Positions 7,037 to 14,924 of a stretch of 64,000 nucleotides of DNA are shown in pieces. The stretch is from contig CP070671.1 in assembly GCA_020351875.1 (NCBI GenBank), positions 2,784,786 through 2,848,785 on the forward strand, in the 5' to 3' direction. Each line of letters opens with the position of its first letter. Positions within the stretch are counted from its first letter, which is position 1. This DNA is from Chromatiales bacterium. GTDB taxonomy: Bacteria; Pseudomonadota; Gammaproteobacteria; Steroidobacterales; GCA-2729495. The position numbers were made by a program, and so were the translations under genes. Below the pieces are notes generated by a model. The model made no database searches and had not been told where the DNA came from. It saw only the letters and a program-made list of their open reading frames with translations.

Positions 7037-7399
7037 ATGACGGAGCACGAGATTATGTGGATCGGCCGCCAGGCGGCCGAGGACCCGGGACGCACATTGC
7101 CTACAGAGGAGCCGGGCTTCGAAGGGGCCCTGCGCAAGGCCTGCGAGTTGGCGGGTTGCCCGGTCCATCGGTATGTTGCCGCGCGAGGTGAGTTCGGCAG
7201 CTGGATGCTGGAATTGCAGCGCCATGAGCAGGTCCAGCGGCTGATCTGGAACGGTCAGGCCAGCCGGCTCAGCCTGGATGTCCCAAACCGCGGCGGCGGC
7301 TGGGACGAAATCTCTGCCGAGGTGCTGGACGAGGGCAATCGGGAAGTCCTGCATGCTGCAATGCAACGTATTCTGGCCAGTGGCGTTCCGGAAGATTGA
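7037..7399 (+). CDS. Hypothetical protein
   Basis: A 120-residue soluble protein without signal peptide. The ATG at 7037 was chosen because GGAGGGCGGG lies just upstream; an in-frame start at 6989 would lengthen it into the promoter region. The sequence contains a WMLELQRHEQVQRLIWNG segment with the look of an alpha/beta fold, but no motif that I can assign. It lies directly after a CRP-like palindrome and ahead of a run of small rightward genes. Confidence 0.55.
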   Translation: MTEHEIMWIGRQAAEDPGRTLPTEEPGFEGALRKACELAGCPVHRYVAARGEFGSWMLELQRHEQVQRLIWNGQASRLSLDVPNRGGGWDEISAEVLDEGNREVLHAAMQRILASGVPED

Positions 7400-7482
7400 G
7401 CGGCGACCTGCGCGAGTTCACGTGTGCGCCGACGCCGGGCTGTTAGTATCGAAACGACCTGGCCCGGACATGGAGCGGGTGC

Positions 7483-7695
7483 ATGGATGACGGACTAAGC
7501 CTGAAGGACAGGGTCGAGCAGCGGCTGCCGAACTGGCAGTCCTGGTACCCGAGCCTTTTTGATGCCGCGGTGGACCTCGGTTTGCTGCGCGCACAGGTTT
7601 GTTCCCCGTCGAAGCTCCTGCTCAGCAACCGCCACGCCCGGGTGCAAAGCCAGGCGGAGCAGGCCCACCGCGAAAAGTGGGGCGGTACCGAGTAA
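7483..7695 (+). CDS. Small hypothetical protein
   Basis: 70 residues with one cysteine and no signal peptide or membrane segment. The ATG at 7483 is preceded by GGAG at good spacing, the main support for the gene. The first half (DRVEQRLPNWQSWYPSLFDA) looks amphipathic. It is read in the same direction as the genes on both sides and ends 12 bases before the next start, which favours a real small gene in an operon. Confidence 0.45.
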   Translation: MDDGLSLKDRVEQRLPNWQSWYPSLFDAAVDLGLLRAQVCSPSKLLLSNRHARVQSQAEQAHREKWGGTE

Positions 7696-7707
7696 CCGGC
7701 CTCGATC

Positions 7708-8055
7708 ATGGGGCTCTCCGGATTTGGCAGTTTGTTGTGGGCGGCCGGCCTCGCCGGCAGCCTGGCCTGGCCGGGCCTCGTCGCACTGGGCTTCACCCGG
7801 CTGCGCTGGACCCGAATCAGCACCCCGGACCGCTTCGTGCACTTTGCGATTCCGCTGAGTTACACGGTGATCTTTTGCGCCCACGCGCTGCTCGCCGACT
7901 TTGTGATCGCCGGCGCCGAGCGCGCCGCCGAAACGGGGCTGGTGTCGCCCGTGTGGTGGCGCATCGTTTTCGTGATCGCCCTGGAGACCACCCTGGCCAT
8001 CGCCGCGCTCTATTGGCTGGCCGGCCGTTTTCGCGCCGGCCCGGCGGCGCCGTGA
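7708..8055 (+). CDS. Small membrane protein, unknown
   Basis: A 115-residue protein with about three membrane segments (around residues 7-30, 45-68 and 83-107) separated by short charged loops. No motif identifies a function. It begins 12 bases after the preceding small gene and may be co-transcribed with it. The ribosome binding site is weak, which leaves the exact start uncertain. Confidence 0.5.
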   Translation: MGLSGFGSLLWAAGLAGSLAWPGLVALGFTRLRWTRISTPDRFVHFAIPLSYTVIFCAHALLADFVIAGAERAAETGLVSPVWWRIVFVIALETTLAIAALYWLAGRFRAGPAAP

Positions 8056-8111
8056 AGCCGACGCTAATCCGCTAAACTTTGCGATTACCGCGGCTTGAAA
8101 AAAGTCAGTCA

Positions 8112-8618
8112 GTGATCCTTGCCCGTCTTGTCTTACTGGCACTACTGCCAACCTTATTGATGCAGCCTGCCGTCGCGGCCGACTGCAGAACGGAGGTTCG
8201 CGCGCTACTGGTGCAATCCCAGCCTGCTCCCGACAGTGTGGCGGCGGCCCGGCGTCTGTGCTCGACTGCCAGCCAGGCCGGCGACGCGATCGCCACCTAT
8301 CATCTCGGCTTGCTGGACCTCGGGCCGGCCGGGTGGCACCCGGAGCAAGCCACGCCGCTGATCCGGGAGGCCGCCGAAGCCGGGGTGCCGGAGGCGCAGT
8401 ACTGGCTTGCGTGGCAGCTCGATTCGGGACCGCTGTTGCCGAACGACCCCGCCGAAGCGCGGCGCTGGTATGAAGCCGCCGCGGCACAATCGCACCGGCT
8501 TGCGCTCCTCCGCCTGGCCGAGGTCTACGAGCGCGGCGAGCTCGGCGCCAGCGCGGCCCCGGCTCGCGCTGCCGAACTTCGTGAACTCGCGGCGCAGTGT
8601 CCAGCGGACCCGGAGTAG
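8112..8618 (+). CDS. Sel1-repeat-like periplasmic protein
   Basis: About 168 residues from the GTG at 8112, which gives a clean signal peptide ending QPAVAA; an in-frame TTG at 8079 would add 11 residues. The mature protein contains helical repeats of the Sel1/TPR type: GDAIATYHLGLLDLG, GVPEAQYWLAWQLDSG and EARRWYEAAAAQSHRLALLRLAEVYERG each carry the alanine/glycine/leucine spacing of that family. Such proteins usually scaffold protein contacts. It lies four bases before the carbonic anhydrase start, so the two are probably co-expressed. Confidence 0.65.
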   Translation: MILARLVLLALLPTLLMQPAVAADCRTEVRALLVQSQPAPDSVAAARRLCSTASQAGDAIATYHLGLLDLGPAGWHPEQATPLIREAAEAGVPEAQYWLAWQLDSGPLLPNDPAEARRWYEAAAAQSHRLALLRLAEVYERGELGASAAPARAAELRELAAQCPADPE

Positions 8619-8622
8619 ACAG

Positions 8623-9276
8623 TTGAACACCGTTGACGAACTGCTGGCGAACAACCGCACCTGGGCCCGGGAAATGCTCGGCCAGGATCCGGAGTTCTTC
8701 TCGCGACTCGCGGCGCAGCAACAGCCCCAGTTCCTGTGGATTGGCTGTTCGGACAGTCGCGTGCCGGCCAACCAGATCACCGGGCTGCTGCCGGGCAACG
8801 TGTTCGTGCACCGCAACGTCGCCAACCTGGTGCCCGGTGAAGATCTGAACAGCCACTCCGTGATTCAGTACGCCGTCGAGGCATTGAAAGTGCGCCACAT
8901 CATCGTTTGCGGCCACTACGGCTGTGGTGGCGTGCTGGCAGCATTGCGCGACGAACGCGTCGGCCTCGTCGACTACTGGCTCACCGGCGTTCGCGCGCTG
9001 CGCGATCGAGAGCAGGCAGCTCTGGACGCGCTGCCCGACGAAGTCACCCAGCACGCTCGCCTGTGCGAACTGAATGTGGTCGAGCAGGTACTGAACCTGA
9101 GCCGCACGCTGGTCGTGCAGCGGGCCTGGGACGCGGGCCAGCCGTTGCAGGTCCACGGGCTGATCTACGATATTGCAGACGGCCTGCTGCAGGACCTGGG
9201 GATACGCGCGTCCAGCGAGGGTGAAGCCAGCGAAAAATGTGCCGCTGCGCGCGGGCGCCTGACCCGGAGCGGTTAA
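8623..9276 (+). CDS. can: Beta-class carbonic anhydrase
   Basis: This 217-residue enzyme interconverts carbon dioxide and bicarbonate. Zinc ligands and the catalytic dyad are visible: CSDSR gives Cys42, Asp44 and Arg46, and CGHYGCGG gives His98 and Cys101. Length fits the bacterial beta class. I start it at TTG 8623 because homologous N-termini begin close to NTVDELLANN and the longer upstream frame overlaps the Sel1-like gene. The last base of its stop codon is the first base of the next ATG (TAATG), so the following DUF456-like gene is translationally coupled. Confidence 0.92.
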   Translation: MNTVDELLANNRTWAREMLGQDPEFFSRLAAQQQPQFLWIGCSDSRVPANQITGLLPGNVFVHRNVANLVPGEDLNSHSVIQYAVEALKVRHIIVCGHYGCGGVLAALRDERVGLVDYWLTGVRALRDREQAALDALPDEVTQHARLCELNVVEQVLNLSRTLVVQRAWDAGQPLQVHGLIYDIADGLLQDLGIRASSEGEASEKCAAARGRLTRSG

Positions 9277-9764
9277 TGGACATCGCAGCCGCGGCGCTCA
9301 TGGTTTGCGGCGTGCTGCTGGGGCTGGCCGGTTTCGCCGGCTTGCTGTTACCAGCCCTGCCCGGGGCCCCGCTGCTTTTCCTCGGCCTGGTGCTCATCGC
9401 GTGGGCAGAAGACTTCGCCTACGTCGGCGGCTGGACACTCGGCGCGCTCGCTGCGCTGGCGGCGCTCACCTACCTGATCGACGTGGTCGCGGGCCTGCTC
9501 GGGGCCAAGCGCTTCGGTGCGTCACCCCGGGCAATGATCGGCGCCGGCATCGGCGGCCTGATCGGGTTGTTTTTCGGCCTGGTCGGCGTCGTGCTGGGGC
9601 CGCTGATCGGCGCGTGCATCGGCCAGTTGAGTACCGTGCCCGACCTGATGGCCGCCGGGCGTGCCGGGGTGGGCGCTGCCATCGGCCTGGTGCTGGGCGC
9701 GGCGCTGAAGATCGCCGTGGCGTTCATGATGGTGGGCATCTTCGCGCTCGCCAGGTTTGCCTGA
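9276..9764 (+). CDS. DUF456-like glycine-rich membrane protein
   Basis: 162 residues, nearly all hydrophobic, with repeated glycine/alanine-rich helices (LLGLAGFAGLLLPALPGAPLL, GAGIGGLIGLFFGLVGVVLGPLIGACIG), which is the pattern of the DUF456 family. The LLPxLPGxP stretch near the N-terminus is typical. Function is unknown in the family. The ATG at 9276 overlaps the stop of the carbonic anhydrase gene by one base, supporting this start over an upstream one at 9237 that would add a polar leader. Confidence 0.7.
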   Translation: MDIAAAALMVCGVLLGLAGFAGLLLPALPGAPLLFLGLVLIAWAEDFAYVGGWTLGALAALAALTYLIDVVAGLLGAKRFGASPRAMIGAGIGGLIGLFFGLVGVVLGPLIGACIGQLSTVPDLMAAGRAGVGAAIGLVLGAALKIAVAFMMVGIFALARFA

Positions 9765-9769
9765 GTGCG

Positions 9770-10183
9770 ATGAGTCCCTTTGGTGATGATCCCGTGGCCG
9801 AGTACTGCGAGCGGGTGATTCGCTTCGTTGCCGCGCAAATGCTCGACCCGCACCGGTACTTCGAACAGAAGCTGCTTGGCCAGCTGTCGTTGAGCGATAG
9901 CGGTCCAGCGCGGGCCAGGCTGCTGCAGCAGCTCGTCACCTGGATCGCGGCCGACGAACTGTTGACTGCGGCGCAGCGCAAACAGCTCGACACTGAACTC
10001 GCCGCGCGGCACTGGCCGACCACGACGCTGGCGGAACGCAATCCCGCCCTGGCCCTGCTGTTACTGCGCGATCTCGATACGGCGGAAGCGCGAGCAACAC
10101 TGCAGCAGGCAATCGACGACGCGGCGCTCGTGGGCGCCGATCGACAGCTGGTGCAGGCGCGCCTGCGCCGCCATGGTGACTGA
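9770..10183 (+). CDS. Hypothetical protein
   Basis: A 137-residue soluble protein rich in leucine, alanine, glutamine and arginine, predicted largely helical. No signal peptide, membrane segment or known motif. The ATG at 9770 lies six bases after the preceding stop, so the gene continues the operon of carbonic anhydrase and the DUF456-like protein. The frame stays open far upstream, but that part is antisense-free shadow of the membrane gene. Confidence 0.5.
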   Translation: MSPFGDDPVAEYCERVIRFVAAQMLDPHRYFEQKLLGQLSLSDSGPARARLLQQLVTWIAADELLTAAQRKQLDTELAARHWPTTTLAERNPALALLLLRDLDTAEARATLQQAIDDAALVGADRQLVQARLRRHGD

Positions 10184-10227
10184 TGCGCTGCGCTATCATC
10201 CAGCGAGGCATTTCACGGTAGACGATC

Positions 10228-10638
10228 ATGCGCCTGCAACAACGACTGACACTGCTGTTTCTTGCTGTGATGCTCACGGGCTGTGGCCCGGCCCCCGACA
10301 ACAATGTAGTCGGCGAGCTGAGCGGCGAGGAGCTGATGGCCCGCCTCGACGCCGGTAATGCGCCGCTGATCCTGGACGTGCGCACGCCCGAAGAGTACGC
10401 GGCCGGGCATATCCCCGGTGCGGTGAACATTCCGCACGACGTACTGGGCGGGCGTCTTGCCGAACTGGGTAACGATCGCGACATCGAAATCGTCGTGCAC
10501 TGCCAGAGCGGCCGCCGCGCAGCGACTGCGGAGAAGCTCCTGATTGACGAAGGCTATACGGGCATTCAGCACCTGCAGGGTGACATGGCGGAATGGCATT
10601 CGGCCGGCCGGTCCGTCGTCACGGCGGCGGCGCCATGA
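10228..10638 (+). CDS. Rhodanese-domain lipoprotein
   Basis: A 136-residue protein with a lipoprotein signal (LTGC, lipidated Cys19) and a single rhodanese domain from about residue 30. The active-site loop CQSGRR has Cys92, the persulfide-carrying residue of the family, and LILDVRTPEEYAAGHIPGA is the typical CH2A motif. Rhodaneses transfer sulfane sulfur to thiophilic acceptors; this one would act outside the inner membrane. It is followed without a gap by an ABM-like gene and a SelW-like redox gene. Confidence 0.85.
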   Translation: MRLQQRLTLLFLAVMLTGCGPAPDNNVVGELSGEELMARLDAGNAPLILDVRTPEEYAAGHIPGAVNIPHDVLGGRLAELGNDRDIEIVVHCQSGRRAATAEKLLIDEGYTGIQHLQGDMAEWHSAGRSVVTAAAP

Positions 10639-10985
10639 GCCTTGCATTGTTCGTGCGCACCCGCACCCGGCCGGGCCAGCGCGACCTGGCACGCCGCGCC
10701 TGGGAAGAGCTGATGAAACCGGGGGTCGACGGCAACGCGCGTCAGCCGGTGTATTTTTTCTGTGAAGACAATGACGACCCGAACGTCTTTTGCCTGTTCG
10801 AGATCTACAGTGACAGGGCGACCTTTGAACGCGCGGCCGAGTCGCGACGCTTCGCAGAGTACATGGGGCGTATCGGCCATCTGCTGGCCGGGCCGCCCGA
10901 GGTCAACATCACGACGCCAGTGTGGATCAAGGAGCAGGGCGATCAGGCAATGCGCAAGGTGGAGGAACCGGGGGGCACACAGTGA
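10635..10985 (+). CDS. ABM-domain (antibiotic biosynthesis monooxygenase-like) protein
   Basis: 116 residues with the dimeric alpha/beta-barrel pattern of ABM-type proteins: an N-terminal strand (LALFVRTRTRPGQR), a helix, and the segment FEIYSDRATFERAAESRRFAEY that occurs in many small quinol or heme-handling monooxygenases. No specific substrate can be inferred. The ATG at 10635 overlaps the rhodanese stop as ATGA. Its own stop overlaps the following GTG, so three genes in a row are translationally coupled. Confidence 0.65.
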   Translation: MSLALFVRTRTRPGQRDLARRAWEELMKPGVDGNARQPVYFFCEDNDDPNVFCLFEIYSDRATFERAAESRRFAEYMGRIGHLLAGPPEVNITTPVWIKEQGDQAMRKVEEPGGTQ

Positions 10986-11257
10986 GCGACAGAGTTGAAA
11001 TCGAATATTGCACCGGGTGTCGCTGGCTGCTGCGAGCAGCCTGGGTGGCCCAGGAGCTGCTCAGCACTTTCGAGAAAGAGCTCGGCGAGGTGGCGCTCAA
11101 GCCCGGCAGTGAAGGGGGCATTTTCGAAGTGCGCCTGAACGGCGAGACGCTGTGGTCGCGGGCGGCTGAAGGTCGCTTCCCGGACGCGAAGGAACTGAAG
11201 CAGCGCCTGCGCGACCGCATCGCGCCCGATCGCGATCTCGGCCACGTGGATCACTGA
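10982..11257 (+). CDS. Rdx/SelW-like thioredoxin-fold protein
   Basis: This 91-residue protein has the hallmark of the SelT/SelW/Rdx family: a first beta strand followed by CTGC (Cys10, Cys13), a helix and the GGIFEVRLNG strand. In eukaryotic relatives the second position is selenocysteine; here it is cysteine with no in-frame TGA. A thiol-redox role is inferred from family. It starts with GTG overlapping the preceding stop. Its neighbours, a rhodanese and an ABM protein, hint at a small sulfur or redox unit. Confidence 0.75.
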   Translation: MSDRVEIEYCTGCRWLLRAAWVAQELLSTFEKELGEVALKPGSEGGIFEVRLNGETLWSRAAEGRFPDAKELKQRLRDRIAPDRDLGHVDH

Positions 11258-11269
11258 CAGCGGTTCCGG

Positions 11270-12079
11270 ATGACGGGCATACCGGAGACGGTGGTGCCGG
11301 CAGCGGCACCAGGTCACGATTTTCGGCTGACCGCGTGGCAGCGCGACACCGGCAGCGAGGCGCTGCTGGTCATGATTCACGGGCTTGGCTGCAGCAAGCA
11401 GAGCTTCGCCGGCGCGTGGTCGCAGACCGGGTTTCGCGACTGGTCACTGCTCGCGCCGGATTTGCCGGGCTTTGGCCGGGCGCCGAAGCCGGCCGACTTC
11501 AGTTATGACCTGCAACAGCAAGCGCGGGTGGTTGCATCGTTGCTGGACCAGCGCGCGTCCCGCCGCGTGCGCCTGGTCGCGCACAGCATGGGCGGCACAC
11601 TGGCGCTGCTGCTGCCCGACCGTATCCTGTCGCGCCTGGAAGCCCTGGTCCTGGTGGAGCCGCGACTGCTGGCGGAGAGCTGCAGTGTGGCGGCGGAGGC
11701 GAGCCGGTACCCGGAAGAAGATTTCGATTCGCAGTTCATGCAGGGGTTTCGCCGGCGCGTGAGGTCGGATCCCCGCGTGGCATTCGACGCGGAGCACGCG
11801 GACCCGCTGGCTTTTCAGCGCAGCGCGAATTCGCTGGTTCGCTGGGCAGGCAGCGGCGAGATGCTGTCACGCTTCGCCCGGTTGCCCTGTCCGGCGTGGT
11901 TTGTCTACGGGGCAGACAACCGGCACCTGGCCGAACTGCGGCACCTGCCGCCGCACCAGACCGTCGCTATCCCGGGCGCCGCGCACTTTCCCATGCACGA
12001 TAATCCCGACCTGTTCTACGCCACGCTCGCCGGGCTGCTAGACTCCGCCGGCCCCGGGAGGAAAGGGATGCCGCAATGA
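11270..12079 (+). CDS. Alpha/beta hydrolase
   Basis: A 269-residue soluble hydrolase. The oxyanion-hole motif HGLG is at residues 37-40, the nucleophile elbow AHSMGG gives Ser106, and the catalytic His lies in GAAHFPMHDNPD near the C-terminus. The acid may be the Asp in VYGADN. The overall order matches bacterial esterase/lipase-like or haloperoxidase-like enzymes, but the substrate cannot be predicted. It overlaps the next gene by four bases, and starts 12 bases after the SelW-like gene. Confidence 0.8.
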   Translation: MTGIPETVVPAAAPGHDFRLTAWQRDTGSEALLVMIHGLGCSKQSFAGAWSQTGFRDWSLLAPDLPGFGRAPKPADFSYDLQQQARVVASLLDQRASRRVRLVAHSMGGTLALLLPDRILSRLEALVLVEPRLLAESCSVAAEASRYPEEDFDSQFMQGFRRRVRSDPRVAFDAEHADPLAFQRSANSLVRWAGSGEMLSRFARLPCPAWFVYGADNRHLAELRHLPPHQTVAIPGAAHFPMHDNPDLFYATLAGLLDSAGPGRKGMPQ

Positions 12080-12450
12080 AAGTGTCGGTCACCGGCGACG
12101 TGCCCGCGACACCCGAGCTGAGTGACCTGGAACGGGCCGTACTGGACGTGGCCCTGGCTGGTGATGACCTGGCGGCGGCACGCGAGCAGGTTGCGCGTGC
12201 TGGGGTCGTGTCGCGCACTTACAGCGGTGTGGGATTCGTCACCAAGTTCCGGGTGCCGGCCGATGCACCCGCTGCGGCGACGACGGTCGCACCAGGCGTC
12301 GTGCTGGGCCGGCATCCGTGGATTCCCGCCGCCGCTGAGTTCCTGGTGGAACTCCGGGCCGGGCGCCTGCACAGTCTCGAGGCTTATTGCTACGAGGGGA
12401 TGTGGCCCGGGGACGAGGCGGGGTTCAGCCTGGTCGCAAAGGGCCGCTAG
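12076..12450 (+). CDS. Hypothetical protein
   Basis: 124 residues, soluble, with no signal peptide. The C-terminal half (RHPWIPAAAEFLVELRAGRLHSLEAYCYEG) looks like an alpha/beta element, but I recognise no family. The ATG overlaps the stop of the hydrolase as ATGA, which argues for translational coupling and for a real gene. Function unknown. Confidence 0.55.
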   Translation: MKVSVTGDVPATPELSDLERAVLDVALAGDDLAAAREQVARAGVVSRTYSGVGFVTKFRVPADAPAAATTVAPGVVLGRHPWIPAAAEFLVELRAGRLHSLEAYCYEGMWPGDEAGFSLVAKGR

Positions 12451-12489
12451 AATAAGGCTGTCGAGCCCGTCGGAGGCAGCAGAAAAACA

Positions 12490-12888
12490 ATGACAGGTTA
12501 CGGAAAGCTCAACCTCGCCGGCATGATGACACTGCCCCTGGCGGCGGTGGTGGGTGCGCTGATCTCCTTCGGGCCACGCACCGATACGATGCTGGCCGTC
12601 TTCCTGATCAACTGCATCCCCATGGTCCTGGGTGGCCTGGTGTCGGCGCTGCTGTTGCGGGGCGCGAACCGGGCCCGGGCCGGGCAGCTCATCGCGCTGT
12701 GGCCGACCCTGATTCCCGCACTGCTGGGCGCGGTGTGGTACCTGTGGCGGGCGGTGTTGCCGGAAGAGGTCGCGCCGGGCCGGGAATACCTGGCCGCACC
12801 ACAGTATCTGCTGCTGGGAGTCCTGGCTCTCAGCATCATCGCGTGGGCGGGTTGCCGCGTGGCGCGCGCCGGCAACAATTCCGGCTGA
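12490..12888 (+). CDS. Small membrane protein, unknown
   Basis: 132 residues with about four membrane helices (around residues 10-28, 35-58, 68-87 and 103-124). A CGGAGGCAG stretch upstream gives a fair ribosome binding site for the ATG at 12490. No motif points to a function. It lies between the hydrolase cluster and an uncharacterised 349-residue protein, all in the same direction. Confidence 0.5.
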   Translation: MTGYGKLNLAGMMTLPLAAVVGALISFGPRTDTMLAVFLINCIPMVLGGLVSALLLRGANRARAGQLIALWPTLIPALLGAVWYLWRAVLPEEVAPGREYLAAPQYLLLGVLALSIIAWAGCRVARAGNNSG

Positions 12889-12897
12889 CCCGCCGTC

Positions 12898-13947
12898 GTG
12901 CCGGCCAACGCCGCCCAAAATCTCCCGGCCAGCTTGCCGGAGCCGGCGCGTTTCGTGCCGTATGGCGAGCTGGGCACTCAGCCTAATGTGATCGTCGACG
13001 GGCCGCCGCAGAAGGCGACCGTGCTAACCCTGTCTCACTGGCCCAACAACGACACGCCGGCAGAGCTGAAGCGCGATACCTCCACCGCCATCGCATTTGC
13101 GTATCTCGACACACCGGCCCTGCATCGTGAGCAAACCATCGTGTCCAACAGCCATTTCGATGAAGACGGGCTGTTCAGCATGTTTGCCCTGGTGAATCCG
13201 GCCCTGGCCACGCGGTATCGTGAACTACTGGTGGACGCATCCCGTGCCGGCGATTTCGGCGTGTTCGCGCACCGTGACGCGGCCCGGCTGGCCTTCACCG
13301 TCGAAGCCTTTACCGACCCCGAAATCTCGCCGCTGCCGAGGTCGACCTTTGCGGTTTGTGAACGTCGCCGCACTGCACACCTGTATGCGGCCATGCTCGA
13401 ACGCCTGCCCGCGATACTCGCCGACCTGGACGGGCACGCGAAATGGTGGCGGGAACAGGATGACCACCTGGAGCAGAGCCTGGCGTGGCTGGGCGACGGG
13501 ACGGTCGGGATTGAAGAGCGCCCGGCACAGGACCTTGCCGTGGTGCGCATACCGCTGGCGCTGCCGGAATGTCATGCGCGCCGATACCTGCACACGGAGC
13601 GGGCGCCGTTACACCCCTTTGCCATTCACCAGCGCACCCAGCGCAACCGGTTGCTCAGGATCCAGGGCCAGCGCTACGAGCTGCAGTATCGTTACGAGAG
13701 CTGGGTGCAGGTGCACTCCCACCGACCGGCATTGCGGGTGAACCTGCAAGGGCTCGCCGATGAGTTGAACGACCGGGAAAGTGCGCCGGGCACCTGGTGC
13801 GCTGAAGGTGTCATGGAGGTGGCGCCCCGCCTGTATCTCGACGGCGTCGAGGCTTCGGGCATTCCCGAACGGGAATTTGTCGAACGGGTTTGTGCTTACC
13901 TCGAATCCGCGCCTGTGGCGTGGGATCCCTACGACTGGCCGGGCTGA
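12898..13947 (+). CDS. Conserved hypothetical protein (DUF6687-like)
   Basis: A 349-residue soluble protein starting at GTG. The N-terminal region FVPYGELGTQPNVIVDG followed by VLTLSHWPNNDTP resembles uncharacterised proteins that I associate with DUF6687; this is from memory and should be tested. Conserved-looking histidines and aspartates (SNSHFDEDG, HRDAARL) could be metal or catalytic residues. No signal peptide. It converges with the DksA-like gene, with four bases between stops. Confidence 0.5.
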   Translation: MPANAAQNLPASLPEPARFVPYGELGTQPNVIVDGPPQKATVLTLSHWPNNDTPAELKRDTSTAIAFAYLDTPALHREQTIVSNSHFDEDGLFSMFALVNPALATRYRELLVDASRAGDFGVFAHRDAARLAFTVEAFTDPEISPLPRSTFAVCERRRTAHLYAAMLERLPAILADLDGHAKWWREQDDHLEQSLAWLGDGTVGIEERPAQDLAVVRIPLALPECHARRYLHTERAPLHPFAIHQRTQRNRLLRIQGQRYELQYRYESWVQVHSHRPALRVNLQGLADELNDRESAPGTWCAEGVMEVAPRLYLDGVEASGIPEREFVERVCAYLESAPVAWDPYDWPG

Positions 13948-13951
13948 GGGC

Positions 13952-14296
13952 TCAACGGGGCCCGCTGGTTTCAGCGCAGTCGACGCATTCGGCAGAGGCC
14001 GGCCAGGCTTCCAGCCGCTTCGGGCTGATGTCTTCGCCGCAGGTGATGCAAACACCGTAGCGGCCGTCTTCCAGTCGGCGCAGCGCGGCATCGATTTGGG
14101 TAATTTCTTGCACCGCTTCGTTTTCCAGTGCTGATACCACCTGGACGTTGCCGAGCTGGGCGGCCTGTTCGGAGGAATCGGCTTCCAGGGGTTCACGCGC
14201 GTGCTCGTGAATTCGGTCCACCCGTTTTTCCAGTTCCCGCTTGTGCGCTGTCAGTATCTCGCGGAACCGCTCTTGTTCGGCCGGGCTCATCTCCAT
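13952..14296 (-). CDS. DksA/TraR-family zinc finger protein
   Basis: 114 residues with a long N-terminal coiled coil (about 1-70) and a C4 zinc finger: CITCGE and CVDC near the C-terminus, spaced as in DksA/TraR. Family members bind the secondary channel of RNA polymerase. The coiled-coil tip of true DksA carries two acidic residues in DxxDxA, which I do not see at the expected position, so activity may differ. It lies just downstream of the FixJ-like regulator gene on the same strand, 16 bases away. Confidence 0.8.
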   Translation of the reverse strand: MEMSPAEQERFREILTAHKRELEKRVDRIHEHAREPLEADSSEQAAQLGNVQVVSALENEAVQEITQIDAALRRLEDGRYGVCITCGEDISPKRLEAWPASAECVDCAETSGPR

Positions 14297-14312
14297 TGCT
14301 ACGTCTCAGTTG

Positions 14313-14924
14313 TCAGGCGGCTTCCTGGATCACCATGGACATGCGCACCAGCTCTGCCAGCGAGCGAGCGTGCATTTTTTCCATGACCCGTGCCCGGTGG
14401 ATTTCCACCGTACGCTGACTCAGGTCGAGGTCCATTGCAATGACCTTGTTGGCGAGACCGCGAACCACACATTCCATCACTTCCCGTTCCCGGGGAGTCA
14501 GGCTCTGGTGGCGTTCCGTCAGTTCCCGCTTGCGGTCTTCCTGCGATCGGTGCTCCTCGTCCCAGGTCAGCGCCTGGTTGATCCGGTCGAGCAGATCCTG
14601 GTCGCGATAGGGTTTCTGTATGAAATCGAAAGCGCCGTTGTGCATGGCTTCCACGGCCATCGGTACGTCACCGTGCCCGGTGACGAAGATCACCGGCATC
14701 GTCGAGTGATTTTCTACCAGGTGACGGTGCAGTTCCATGCCGCTCATGCCGGGCATGCGGATGTCCAGCACGATACAGCCCTGCCAGTCGGGCTGGAAGG
14801 CGTCGAGAAAATCCTGGGCGGACGGGAAGAGCTGGCAGCCGATCTGCATCGACCTCAGCAGCATACCCAGGGAATCCAGGACGGCCTGGTCGTCGTCGAC
14901 TACGAAAACGGTCGTGTCAGTCAT
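14313..14924 (-). CDS. FixJ/LuxR-family response regulator
   Basis: The 203-residue regulator has an N-terminal receiver domain (acidic cluster VDDD at 9-12, phosphorylatable Asp54 in LDIRMPG, Lys104 in QKPY) and a C-terminal LuxR helix-turn-helix (LTPREREVMECVVRGLANKVIA, about residues 140-200). The start MTDTTVF at 14924 is preferred over a longer form because it directly overlaps the end of the kinase gene by eight bases. The order kinase then regulator with overlap, plus the receiver type, matches FixLJ-like pairs. Targets are unknown. Confidence 0.88.
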   Translation of the reverse strand: MTDTTVFVVDDDQAVLDSLGMLLRSMQIGCQLFPSAQDFLDAFQPDWQGCIVLDIRMPGMSGMELHRHLVENHSTMPVIFVTGHGDVPMAVEAMHNGAFDFIQKPYRDQDLLDRINQALTWDEEHRSQEDRKRELTERHQSLTPREREVMECVVRGLANKVIAMDLDLSQRTVEIHRARVMEKMHARSLAELVRMSMVIQEAA

